From assembly GCA_947584295.1 (NCBI GenBank), contig CANPWM010000009.1, positions 1 to 52,309 of the forward strand: DNA of 52,309 nt, in the 5' to 3' direction. Of the stretch, positions 26,887 through 35,800 are shown in pieces; the first letter of the stretch is position 1; each line of letters starts with the position of its first letter. Source of the DNA: an uncultured Oscillospiraceae bacterium. Its GTDB lineage: Bacteria > Bacillota > Clostridia > Oscillospirales > Oscillospiraceae. Made by a program: the position numbers and the translations under genes. The notes under the pieces were generated by a model. That model saw only the letters and a list, made by a program, of their open reading frames with translations. It was not told the origin of the DNA and did no database searches.

Positions 26887-27153
26887 TCAAAAAAGGGGCT
26901 TTCGGCCCCTTCTTGATGAGACTGTCGAAAAAGCCCTGACGGGCTTTTTCCGACAAGGGGAACGTGCGGGAAATTTTCTCTGAATTTTGCGAAATTCAGA
27001 GAAAATTTCCCTGCTGTCGCCCTGTGCGCGTCCCGCAGGGACACACTTGGGCGACAAAAGGGATTTTTTCCGACGTACATGCCGCCGGAAAAAACACTCG
27101 ACTTGAGTTTTTCGACAGGCTGATCAAAAAAGGGGCTTTCGCCCCCTTTTTGA
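26887..27153. repeat. Cluster of about six hairpins, including a 20-bp perfect inverted repeat
   Basis: The spacer between the fRMsr and DtxR-family genes holds consecutive stem-loops: 26887-26916, 26924-26954, 26968-27011 (20-bp perfect stem, 4-base loop), 27016-27055, 27064-27094 and 27124-27153. The first and last are near copies of each other. The segment ~26921-27000 recurs at 37333-37410 (opposite orientation) and partly at 40681-40704. No credible gene is present. Confidence 0.85.
27122..27153 (-). terminator. Intrinsic terminator of the DtxR-family gene
   Basis: The last hairpin of the cluster (27124-27153) is followed on the minus strand by TTTTTTGATC and lies 28 bases past the stop codon. 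Confidence 0.75.
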
Positions 27154-27180
27154 TGCAGTTTTACGCGCTTTTTCGCGGTT

Positions 27181-27555
27181 TTATGTGTTTTTGTGGCTGT
27201 CGAAATAGCCGCGGATCCGGGAAAACGTGTCGGCGCTGATGTCGTGTTCGATCTTGCAGGCCTCCCGGGCGGCCGTCTCCGGCTCCACGCCCAGGCTCTC
27301 CAGGATCTCGGTAAGCAGGACGTGGCGCTCATAGATGCGCTCGGCCACCTCCCGGCCCAGAGCCGTCAGGTGGATATCCCGGCGCTGATCCACGTCGATG
27401 TAGCCGCTCTCCCGGAGGCGGCGCATGGCGATGGAGATGGTGGGCTTGGCGTAGCCCATCTCGGTGGCGATGTCCACGGCGCGGACGTACCCCATGCGGT
27501 TTTCCAGCATCAGGATCGTCTCCAGGTAGTCCTCCCCGGATTCATGTATCTCCAC
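27181..27555 (-). CDS. DtxR/MntR-family metal-dependent transcriptional regulator
   Basis: 124 residues, the short MntR-like form without an SH3 domain. The winged helix has GYVRAVDIATEMGYAKPTIS, and the dimerisation/metal domain follows. Candidate ligands are Asp9 and Glu12 in GEDYLETI, His in YERHVLL, and Cys-Glu-His in ACKIEHDIS. A Cys stands where B. subtilis MntR has Glu99, so the metal preference may differ from Mn(II). No metal transporter is adjacent. The GTG start is preceded by GGGAGAGG. Confidence 0.88.
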   Translation of the reverse strand: MEIHESGEDYLETILMLENRMGYVRAVDIATEMGYAKPTISIAMRRLRESGYIDVDQRRDIHLTALGREVAERIYERHVLLTEILESLGVEPETAAREACKIEHDISADTFSRIRGYFDSHKNT

Positions 27556-27644
27556 GCGGATCCTCTCCCTTCCACGGCAAGGTTAGGCGGCGGCTGAAGC
27601 GGTCATGGGGCCGGGGCCGGAGGCCGGTTCAGCGGTATTACAGA

Positions 27645-28055
27645 TTAGAAGAACTTTTTGATGCCCTCGGTGGCGGCGGCCTCGTCGGCGCTGATGGTCA
27701 TGGTGAACTTCACGTCCTCCCGGGCGGAGAAGGCGTCGCACCAGTCCAAAAACTCCTCGGCTTCGTTGAGGGACTCGGTACCGGCCAGCTTGAAAAGGCC
27801 GTCCATGAAGATGTGGGTGATATCGTAATTGCCGGCGCAAAGCCCGCTGAGGAAGCCCTTCAGGGCGGTGTAGCCGGTAAGCTTGTAGTCGGAAAGCTTG
27901 ATAAGGCGAACGCTCATGGGGACGTCATAGCGGAGGGCGGAGTCGCGCTCGATGCAGATCACGTTGCCGTGTTCCTCCTCGGACGCCTTGCGCACCAGCT
28001 CGATAAGCTGCTTTGTTTTTCCGTGGCCCTTGAGTCCCATAATGACCTTAACCAT
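27645..28055 (-). CDS. Small P-loop protein, unknown function
   Basis: 136 residues beginning MVKVIMGLKGHGKTKQLIEL, a clear Walker A (GLKGHGKT). HIFMDGLFKLAG is a plausible Walker B Asp. There is no helicase or kinase signature. Homologues in Clostridia are usually left as hypothetical or mis-named ATPases. AAAGGAG stands nine bases before the ATG at 28055, and it has its own promoter. It is monocistronic. An ATP-dependent role is inferred only from the P-loop. Confidence 0.75.
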   Translation of the reverse strand: MVKVIMGLKGHGKTKQLIELVRKASEEEHGNVICIERDSALRYDVPMSVRLIKLSDYKLTGYTALKGFLSGLCAGNYDITHIFMDGLFKLAGTESLNEAEEFLDWCDAFSAREDVKFTMTISADEAAATEGIKKFF

Positions 28056-28126
28056 AGGGAACACTCCTTTCAGTTTTGGGGGTTCGGAAGCCGCGCCGGA
28101 CAGGGGCCGGGGACTTCCCTGTGTCT

Positions 28127-28155
28127 ATCTTACCATTTTTCCGGGGACGATTCAA
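28127..28155 (-). promoter_or_regulatory. Promoter of the small P-loop gene
   Basis: Minus strand TTGAAT (28150-28155), 17-base spacer, TAAGAT (28127-28132). Confidence 0.65.
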
Positions 28156-28281
28156 CAGGAATTTTCGCAGTTTGCGAAAAATTTATAAATTCTCCCCCGG
28201 AAAGGCGGCCGGAAGCGGCACAAATGGACAGCGGGCGGCGTATTATGGAACGAGGCTCCATTTGAGCCCAGGAGGATTTTG

Positions 28282-29394
28282 ATGAAAACACCCAATTGTT
28301 TTGACACAAACGAGCCCTGCGGTTGCGGCGGAAACGTCATCAACTGCGGCGGCGCGTCCACGCCCTGTCCCGGCCCCCGGGGCCCCCAGGGGATCCCCGG
28401 CCCCGTAGGCCCCCAGGGCGTACCCGGGCCCCAAGGCCTTCCGGGGGAGACAGGCCCGGTAGGGCCCCAGGGCCCCATCGGCCCCACGGGCGCCACCGGC
28501 GCGACGGGCGCTACCGGCCCCCAGGGCCCCGCAGGCCCCCAAGGCCCCCAGGGAGAACCCGGCCCCGCCGGAGCCACAGGCCCCATCGGCCCGCAAGGCC
28601 CTCAGGGCCCCGTCGGCCCCGCGGGCGCTACCGGCGCTACGGGCGCGACTGGCGCCACAGGCGCAACAGGCCCTCAAGGCCCTGCCGGTACGGCGGCCAC
28701 CATTGAGATCGGCACCGTCACCACCGGCGCGCCGGGGACGCCCGCCAGCGTCACCAACACCGGCACCGACACCAACGCCATTCTGAACTTCGTGATCCCC
28801 CAGGGCGCCACAGGCGCCACGGGAGCAACCGGCGCGACAGGCGCCACAGGCGCCACCGGGGCCACCGGCCTTACCGGCGCCACGGGCGCCACGGGAGCCA
28901 CCGGCGCTACCGGCCCCGCCGGCCCTCAAGGCCCCGTCGGCCCCCAGGGCCCCCAGGGGCCTGCCGGGACGCCCGCGCCCGTGGGCTACGGCGACTTCTA
29001 CGCCCTGATGCCCGACGACAACGCCACGCCCGTGGACGAGGGGGACGCCATCGAGTTCCCCAACGACGGCCCCACCGCCGGGGGCGTCGCCTCCACCACC
29101 GACACCACCTTCACTGTCACCGACGCCGGGACGTATCTGGTGCTGTTCCAGGTGGGCATCACCGGCTCCGGCCAGCTGGCCCTGGCGATAAACGGCACGG
29201 AGGTTCCCTCCACCGTGGTGGGCAGGGCCGGCGGCACCGACCAGATCGTAGGCATGAGCCTCCAGACCCTGGCCGCCGGGGACGCTGTGTCCGTGGTCAA
29301 CTCCACCGGCAGCACCGGGGCCGTCACCGTCACCGCCGCCTCCGGCGGGAATAACCCCGTCTCGGCGCACCTTGTCATCGTCCGGGTAGCCTAA
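28282..29394 (+). CDS. Collagen-like protein with BclA/C1q-type C-terminal domain
   Basis: 370 residues. Cys-rich head (1-28: [12 protein letters not shown] ... C), Gly-X-Y block 1 (~29-137), a non-collagen insert (~138-174, [18 protein letters not shown]), Gly-X-Y block 2 (~175-231, mostly GAT), and a C-terminal beta domain (~236-370) with [14 protein letters not shown] and [17 protein letters not shown] as in BclA-like trimerisation domains. Such proteins form hair-like filaments on spores. There is no signal peptide, which fits deposition from the mother cell. AGGAGG precedes the ATG at 28282. The GC-rich GAT codon runs are prone to copy-number change. No sigma-A promoter is evident, so a sporulation sigma factor is likely. 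Confidence 0.9.
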   Translation: MKTPNCFDTNEPCGCGGNVINCGGASTPCPGPRGPQGIPGPVGPQGVPGPQGLPGETGPVGPQGPIGPTGATGATGATGPQGPAGPQGPQGEPGPAGATGPIGPQGPQGPVGPAGATGATGATGATGATGPQGPAGTAATIEIGTVTTGAPGTPASVTNTGTDTNAILNFVIPQGATGATGATGATGATGATGATGLTGATGATGATGATGPAGPQGPVGPQGPQGPAGTPAPVGYGDFYALMPDDNATPVDEGDAIEFPNDGPTAGGVASTTDTTFTVTDAGTYLVLFQVGITGSGQLALAINGTEVPSTVVGRAGGTDQIVGMSLQTLAAGDAVSVVNSTGSTGAVTVTAASGGNNPVSAHLVIVRVA

Positions 29395-29418
29395 CCCCGC
29401 CGCACGGCGGCAGAAAAA

Positions 29419-29450
29419 CGCATGGGCCGATGTAACCATCGGCCCATGCG
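29419..29450 (+). terminator. Strong hairpin after the collagen-like gene
   Basis: A perfect 14-bp stem with loop TAAC, 25 bases after the stop. There is no T-run, so it could terminate weakly or stabilise the mRNA 3' end. Confidence 0.55.
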
Positions 29451-29468
29451 CCACCACCGTAAAACCTT

Positions 29469-30526
29469 GTAGGGGCCGCCTCTCCAGGCGGCCCACCCGT
29501 CTTACGCAATGATTTCCCCCTATCATTTTATTCGCCCCAACGAACCAATTTCCGTACGGGCCGGACACCCGGCCGGCCCGCCTTACGATCTACGAAAAAT
29601 CTATCCTCATACGCCGTACGGGCCGCCGCCCACGGCGGCCCACCCGTCATACGCAACGACTTCCCCCTATCATTTTATTCGCCCCAACGAACCAATTTCC
29701 GTACGGGCCGGACACCCGGCCGGCCCGCCTTCCAAATTATGAAAAATCTATCCTCATACGCCGTACGGGCCGCCGCCCACGGCGGCCCACCGTCTTACGC
29801 AACGATTTCCCCCTTTCATTTTTTTCGCCCCAACGAACCAATTTCCGTACGGGCCGGACACCTGGCCGGCCCGCCTTACGATCTACGAAAAATCTATCCT
29901 CATACGCCGTACGGGCCGCCGCCCACGGCGGCCCATACGTATGCCCGAAAAACCATCGTACAACGTTGTAGGGGCCGCCTCTCCAGGCGGCCCGCCGTCT
30001 TACGCAATGATTTCCAAATTTCAGGGCAATTCCGTACAACGATTCCGTAGGGGTCGCCCTCCCGGGCGACCCGTCCCCCGTTGATTGACCGCCCGGTGGT
30101 TAACCGGGACGGGCCGCCCGGGAGGGCGGCCCCTACGGCGTTTAAATCAAATTTTCCGGGAATTCGGCGGGCCGCCAAGAGAGGCGGCCCCTACAAGCTC
30201 TGATGAAAGATTTTGCAAAAATAACGCATAAATCTCCCTGAACAACCGTAGGGGCGGGTTCTTAAACCCGCCCGTTATTCAAATACGCGGCGAAGCCGCA
30301 ACCTTTTTGGGAGGCGGAATCGAAATTCGATTGGCGGGCCGGCCGGGTGTCCGGCCCGTACGGGAGGTTGTGCGTTTGGGGAAAACGGGACAATATGGGA
30401 AAGATGTTTCGTATGACGTGGGCCGCCTGGAGAGGCGGCCCCTACAAGTCCTATTGAAAGATTTTGCAAAAATAGTAGAAAAATCTCCCTCAAAAGCCGT
30501 AAGGGCGGGTTCTTAAACCCGCCCGA
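29469..30526. repeat. REP/BIME-like palindrome cluster
   Basis: About 1.05 kb with no credible gene. Many short GC palindromes are framed by GTAGGGG or GTACGGG on one side and CCCC(TAC) on the other: 29469-29494, 29967-29992, 30047-30072, 30111-30136, 30169-30194, 30246-30274, 30331-30363, 30419-30445 and 30497-30525. Copies occur in both orientations. The AT-rich linker GAAAGATTTTGCAAAAATA also occurs twice (near 30205 and 30456). Confidence 0.88.
29498..29937 (+). repeat. Three tandem copies of a ~146-bp unit
   Basis: Units begin at 29498, 29645 and 29791 (lengths about 147, 146 and 146). Each contains CGCCCCAACGAACCAATTTC, a palindrome around GGGCCGGACACCCGGCC, AAAAATCTATCCTCATACG, and a second palindrome GGGCCGCCGCCCACGGCGG. 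Copies differ at only a few positions, which indicates recent duplication. Confidence 0.9.
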
Positions 30527-30529
30527 TTG

Positions 30530-31654
30530 TCAGTCCTGCGCGTGGTCAATTTCCCCACGCTCACCGGCCCAAATCTTCTTCTGCGTCCAGGGTTCGTCGG
30601 GGTCGCGCCAGAAGGGGTGGGTATCGGGCAGGCCCAGGGGCAAAAAGACCGTCTCGCACAGATAGAGGCTCCCCACGCCGATGTAACCCTCCGCCAGCTC
30701 CGGCTGGAACCCGGCCACCCCCGGCAGGAGGAAGCCCTTTTCGTCGTAGATATTCTCCCGGTGTACCCGCCGGATCACCGCCGTCAGGCCGCACCGGGCC
30801 ATCGCCGGGGTGACGGAGGCGGGCAGAAAGCCCTCCAGGGCGGCCTGGGCCAGCAGCTGAAAGGCCCCATAGCGGTAAGTCACCGAGCGGCCCACCACGG
30901 GGTACGCGCCGTCGGGCATGATGAGCCGCTCCAAAATCCCGGCGCATCTCGCCGCCCGGTTCAGCTCGATTTCGTATAAGCGCGCGTATTTTTCGTCCTC
31001 CCTCAGCTCCCGGAGGATATCCACCATCATGGGGTGGATCACGAAGGAGTTGTAGTAGTCGGCGTGAAAATACTCCCCGTCCCCGTAGACGCCGTCCCCC
31101 ACATACCAGCCCTGAAAGGCCCCCAGGGCCCGCTCCACCGGGGCGGCCTCCCAGGCCTCCCCCACATGGCGGAGGAAGATCTCGATCATGGCGGAGAAAA
31201 AGAGCCAGTTGGAGTTATAGGGGGTGAATTTCCGGGTGGAGCGCAGGGCCTGGGCCAGCCGCCGACGGGTCGGCTCCTCCAGGGAATACCACAGGGCCCG
31301 GGGGGCGCGCAGCAGGGCGTGGGCCAGAAAGGCCGCGTCCACCAGGGACTGCCCGTACCCCTCCGTAAAGTTCACCGCGTCGGGGCCCCGGGGATCCACC
31401 GCGTGGCGCAGGCACTCCCTGGCCAGGGCGCGCGCCCGCCCCTGGGCCTCCCCCTCCGCCCCGGACACCTCCGCCTCCAGCCACGGGGCCAGGCCGCACA
31501 GCGTCCTGCCCAGGGCCTCCAGAGGGGCGTACAGGGCGCGGTCAGGGTGGAATTCCAGGGGCAAGGAGGCCTTCAGCCGGTTCTCCGCCAGGGCGGTCAG
31601 CACGGGATCGGCGGTTTTCAGCATGGTATCCAGCCAGTACTGCCTTGTCACCAC
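30530..31654 (-). CDS. DUF2264 family protein (probable polysaccharide-degradation partner)
   Basis: 374 residues with the DUF2264 landmarks AVNFTEGYGQSLVDAAFLAH, FTPYNSNWLFFSAMIE, GDGVYGDGEYFHADYYNSFV and PDGAYPVVGRSVTYRYGAFQ. The predicted fold is an (alpha/alpha) toroid. There is no signal peptide. The family occurs in polysaccharide utilisation loci beside GH88/GH105, and the GH88 gene here overlaps it by up to seven bases, so it probably handles an unsaturated uronate-containing oligosaccharide. Start is GTG at 31654 or the adjacent GTG at 31651. The 3' end abuts the palindrome cluster. Confidence 0.85.
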   Translation of the reverse strand: MVTRQYWLDTMLKTADPVLTALAENRLKASLPLEFHPDRALYAPLEALGRTLCGLAPWLEAEVSGAEGEAQGRARALARECLRHAVDPRGPDAVNFTEGYGQSLVDAAFLAHALLRAPRALWYSLEEPTRRRLAQALRSTRKFTPYNSNWLFFSAMIEIFLRHVGEAWEAAPVERALGAFQGWYVGDGVYGDGEYFHADYYNSFVIHPMMVDILRELREDEKYARLYEIELNRAARCAGILERLIMPDGAYPVVGRSVTYRYGAFQLLAQAALEGFLPASVTPAMARCGLTAVIRRVHRENIYDEKGFLLPGVAGFQPELAEGYIGVGSLYLCETVFLPLGLPDTHPFWRDPDEPWTQKKIWAGERGEIDHAQD

Positions 31655-32745
31655 ATAAAGACCCCCTTCCCCAGCCGCTTCAGCACCGCCTCGGTGAAGA
31701 AATAGTCGGCGTATATAAGGGGGTGGTTGTGTTCCCGGTCGTGGTAGCTCACCGAGCAGTGGGTCAGGAGGAAGTCGGTGTCCGGGGAGAGATCCAGGCG
31801 CTTCTCCGAAAGGGCCGTCAAAAGCCGCTCCGCCGCGTCCCGGTACCGGCGCTCCCCCGCCGCCCCGGCCAGCTCCAAAAGCCCGGAGGCGGCGATGGCA
31901 GCGGCGCTGTCGTCCTCAAAGGGGCAGTCCGCCCCCTGGGCGAAGTCCACCGGGATCAGGCCGGAGGCGGGGATATGGGCCAGAAAATAGTCCGCCGCCC
32001 TGACAGCGCAGGCGAGGAACCGGGGATCCTCGGTGTGGAGATAGGACAGGGTGAAGCCGTATATGGCCCAGGCCTGCCCCCGCGTCCACGTCCCGCCGGA
32101 GGCCATGCCCTGGCCCGGGAGCGTCCCCCGCTTTTCCCCGGTGGCCGGGTCAAACACCACGATATGCTCCACCGAGCCGTCAGGCCGCTGGAAACGCTCC
32201 GCCGCCGTACCGGCGTGGAGGGCGGCGATCTGCCCGAAGCGGGGATCCCCCGTCAGGGCCGTGGCCCTATACAGCAGGGGCAGGTTCATCAGGCAGTCGA
32301 TGATGGCCCAACCCGCCTTCTCCCCGCTCCTGTCGTTCCAGGCCCGGATAAACGCCCCCCGGGGGTTGAAGCGCCCCGCCAGGTTGGAGGCCGCCAGCAG
32401 CAGGCGGTTGAGGCTTTCTTCCCCGCGTGTAAGGGTATAGTCCGCCCCGGCGGTGAGCAGCCACTTAAAGCCGCTGTCGTGGTCAAGCCCCCCGGCGTCC
32501 AGAAGCGCCGCGTCCAGCTTCCGCTCCTGGGTCTGGGCGGCGCTTTTCAGCTCCTCCCGGCCCGTCAGAGCGTAATTCTGCCACAGGCACCCGGCCCAGA
32601 AGCCGTTGGTCCACCAGGAGATCCCCTCCCCCGACCGGTCGTCAAAGCGCCCGCGGCTGTCCGCCCGGTAGGGGATCCTCTCCCCGCTCCGGCGGCAGAC
32701 CAGCAGGGTCTTTTCGCTGATTTTCCGGGCAAGCTCCTCCCACAT
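31648..32745 (-). CDS. Glycoside hydrolase family 88 (unsaturated uronyl hydrolase)
   Basis: 365 residues, a cytoplasmic (alpha/alpha)6 barrel enzyme. Landmarks are ISWWTNGFWAGCLWQNY, GLDHDSGFKW with the catalytic-type Asp, AIIDCLMNLPLLYRA with the second Asp, GTWTRGQAWAIYGF and EHNHPLIYADYFFTEAV. GH88 enzymes remove 4,5-unsaturated uronic acid from lyase products of glycosaminoglycans or related polymers. No lyase or transporter is nearby. GGAGG precedes the ATG. It is the first gene of the two-gene GH88-DUF2264 unit. Confidence 0.9.
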   Translation of the reverse strand: MWEELARKISEKTLLVCRRSGERIPYRADSRGRFDDRSGEGISWWTNGFWAGCLWQNYALTGREELKSAAQTQERKLDAALLDAGGLDHDSGFKWLLTAGADYTLTRGEESLNRLLLAASNLAGRFNPRGAFIRAWNDRSGEKAGWAIIDCLMNLPLLYRATALTGDPRFGQIAALHAGTAAERFQRPDGSVEHIVVFDPATGEKRGTLPGQGMASGGTWTRGQAWAIYGFTLSYLHTEDPRFLACAVRAADYFLAHIPASGLIPVDFAQGADCPFEDDSAAAIAASGLLELAGAAGERRYRDAAERLLTALSEKRLDLSPDTDFLLTHCSVSYHDREHNHPLIYADYFFTEAVLKRLGKGVFMW

Positions 32746-32788
32746 AGACGGGCCTCCAAAAAAATAATTATTTTTACATAAATTTTAC

Positions 32789-32817
32789 TTGACAAATAGG
32801 ACGACTTGTGGTATAAT
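32789..32817 (+). promoter_or_regulatory. Perfect consensus promoter directed antisense to dnaE
   Basis: TTGACA (32789-32794), 17-base spacer ending TGG, TATAAT (32812-32817). Transcription would start near 32824 and run antisense into the dnaE 3' end. It shares CTTGACAAAT and CTTGTGGTATAATAC with the promoter at 25346-25374. Confidence 0.75.
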
Positions 32818-32840
32818 ACAACCATGCCGAAGTGTATGGG

Positions 32841-35800
32841 CTATTTGACCACCACGTTGTCCTCCCCCAGAAGCTCTCTCAGCTCCCCCAGAAGCGCCGG
32901 GTGGATAAGGCAGTCGGTACCCACACGGCGGCGGGTATCGGCGAAGAAGATCACCATCTGCTGTTCCCCGGGGAACATGGTGAGCAGGAGCTTGATCCTG
33001 TCGTACTGGGGGCAATTTTCCGTGGGGAGGCGGAGGTAGAGCTTCTGCTTTGGCCGCTCCTCCCGGTCCGGCTCCCCCGGCGCGTCCGGGCGCAGGTCGG
33101 CCAAGGGGCGCAGGGTGTTGACAACGGCCTGGGGTTCCTTCCCCTCCCGGACGGAGAGGCGGGCGCGGATCAGCGCCAGGGAACCCTCCCGCATATAGAC
33201 GCCGGACTGGTCCAGGATCCGCTGGAAGGCCAGCAGCTCCATGCTGCCGGTGCCGTCGTCCAGGGTGAGATAGGCCATAAGGCCGCCGTTTTTGGTGGCG
33301 CGGGTGCGGCTGGAGATGATGACCCCGGCGAAGCTCAGCTCCTGGTCGTCGGCGAAGCGGTGCGTCTCCCGCTCCTCGGCGTAATCGGCCAGGACGGCGC
33401 CGATGCTGGTGACGCCGAAGCGGCGGATAGTCTGCCGGTAGGCGTCCATGGGGTGGCCGGAGAGGTAGAGGCCCGTGACCTCCCGCTCCATGGTCATGCG
33501 CTCCAGGGGGGAATACTCCTCCACGTCCGGGAGCGGCACGGCGGCGGCGGAGGCGGCACTCCCGCCGCCCTCCGGGGACAGGGCGCCGAAGAGATCCATC
33601 TGGCCCTCCACGTTCTTCCGGCGGCTGTCGGCGATGGCCTCCAGGGTCTGGCCGGCCACCAGCATGAGCTGGCGTCTGTTGGCCCCCAGGGAGTCGAAGG
33701 CCCCGGCTTTGATAAGGCTCTCCAGGGCGCGGGAGTTCATATCCGCCCCGTAGAGGCGGTCGCAGAAGTTGTGGAAGGAGGTGAAGGGGCCGCCGCTCTC
33801 CCGCTCCTCCACCATGTTTTCGATGAATTTGGAGCCGATGTTCTTCACCGCCACCAGGCCGTAGCGGATATCCTTCCCCTCCACGGTGAAGCGGCTGCGG
33901 GAGTGGTTCACGTCGGGAGGCAGGAGGCTGATGCCCATGCTCTGGCACTCGGCGGTGTATTCGGCCACCTTGTCCGCCTGGCCCAAAACGGAGCTCATCA
34001 GGGCCGCCATATATTCCCGGGGGTAGTGGCACTTGAGGTACGCCGTCTCATAGGCCACGATGGCGTAGGAGACGGAGTGGGCCTTGTTGAAGGCGTAATT
34101 GGCGAAGGCGTTGATCTCGTCGTAGATGCTCCCGGCGATCTCGGCGGAGACGCCGTTTTTCACACAGCCGTGGATCCCCCGCTCCTCGTCGCCGTTGATG
34201 AAGGTCTCCCGCTCCTTCTGGATCTCCGCCATCTTCTTTTTGGACATGGCGCGGCGGATCATATCCGCCTGGCCCAAGGAGTACCCGGCCAGGCGCTGGA
34301 AGATCTCGATGACCTGCTCCTGGTAGAGAATACACCCGTAGGTGACGTTCAGGATAGGCTCCAGCAGGGGGTGCTTGTAGGTGACCTTCTCCGGGTTCTG
34401 GGAGGCCTCCAAAAACCGGGGAATGGAGTCCATGGGGCCGGGGCGGTAGAGGGCCACCACGGAGGAGATGTCCTCGATGCTCCGGGCCTTCATGCCCACG
34501 GCCACGCTGGTCATACCGGCGGACTCCAGCTGAAAGACCCCGGAGGTCTTTCCGGCGGAGAGCATATCGTAGGTGGGCTTGTCGTCCATGGGGATCCTTG
34601 TGATATCGAAGTCCGGGACGTTCCGGCGGATATCCTGCACCGCGTCGTCGATGATGGTCAGGTTCCGAAGGCCCAGAAAGTCCATCTTGAGCAGGCCCAG
34701 CTCCTCCACCGTGGTCATGGTGTACTGGGTGGAGATGGTGTTGTCCTTTTTGGAGAGGGCCAGGGGAACGTAGGTGTGGACGGGGTCGCGGGTGATGACC
34801 ACCCCGGCGGCGTGGGTGCCGTAGTCCTTGGGCATATCCTCGATGGCCCGGGCCGTCTCGATGACCCGCTTATACCGTTCGTCCCGGTCCATCAGCTCCC
34901 GCAGCTGGGCGGAGACGCGCACCGCGTCGTCGATGGTCATTTTGGCGTCGTCAGGCATGGACTTGGCCAGCTCGTTCTCCTCGGCGAAGGTCAGGCCCAG
35001 CACCTTGGAGACGCTGCGGACGGCGTTTTTGGCCTTCAGGGTGTTGAAGGTGATGATCTGGGCCACGTGATCGGCGCCGTACTTGCGCTTGACGTAGTCC
35101 ATGACCTCGCCCCGGCGGCGCTCGCAGAAGTCCATGTCGATATCCGGCATACTGACGCGCTCGGGATTCAAAAACCGCTCGAAAAAGAGGTTATAGCGGA
35201 TAGGATCCACGTCGGTGATGCCAAGGCAGTAGCTGACCACGCTCCCGGCGGCGCTGCCGCGCCCCGGCCCCACGGGGATCCCGCTCCTCTTGGCGTACAT
35301 GACGAAGTCCTGGACGATGAGGAAGTAGTCGGTGAAGCCCATGCGGTTGATCATGTCAAGCTCGTAGACAAGCTGTTTTTTCGCCCGGTCAAGCACCTGC
35401 CCGGTATACCGGCGGGAAAGCCCCTCCAGGCACTGCTTTTCCAGGTAGTCCCGGGCCGTGACGCCCGCCGGGAGCTTGAATTCCGGCAGGTGGTAGTGGC
35501 CGAACTCAAACTTCATATCGCACTTTTCCGCGATCTTTTCCGTGTTGTCCGCCGCCTCCGGGTGGTCGGGATAGAGGGCGCGCATCTCCTCCTCGGATTT
35601 CAGATACAGCCCGTCGCCCTGGAACTTCATGCGGTTCGGCTCGTCCAGGGTCTTGCCCGTCTGGATACACATCAGCACGTCCTGGGCGTAGGCGTCCTCC
35701 CGCCTTAAGTAGTGGACGTCGTTGGTCAGCACCAGGGGGATCCCCGTCTCTTTGGAGAGCCTTATAAGCCCCCGGGCGGCTGTGCGCTCCTCGGCGATGC

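Noticed and set aside
26873-26956. N-terminal extension of the fRMsr gene to 26956
   Set aside because: The extra residues are translated from the hairpin repeat and are not family-like.
28243-29568. 441-codon minus-strand frame opposite the collagen-like gene
   Set aside because: Gly-X-Y DNA is open in several frames, and this one gives only G/A/R-rich repeats.
29509-30178. Several short ORFs inside the repeat cluster
   Set aside because: They repeat the same peptide for each 146-bp unit and read through palindromes, and no ribosome site or family is seen.
29498-30526. CRISPR-like array
   Set aside because: Repeats are palindromic, of unequal kinds and spacing, and the 146-bp units are nearly identical throughout, without variable spacers or cas genes.
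32832-35708. 958-codon open frame on the plus strand
   Set aside because: It is the complement of dnaE, has a composition typical of GC-rich antisense frames (many H, G, V) and no recognisable domain.
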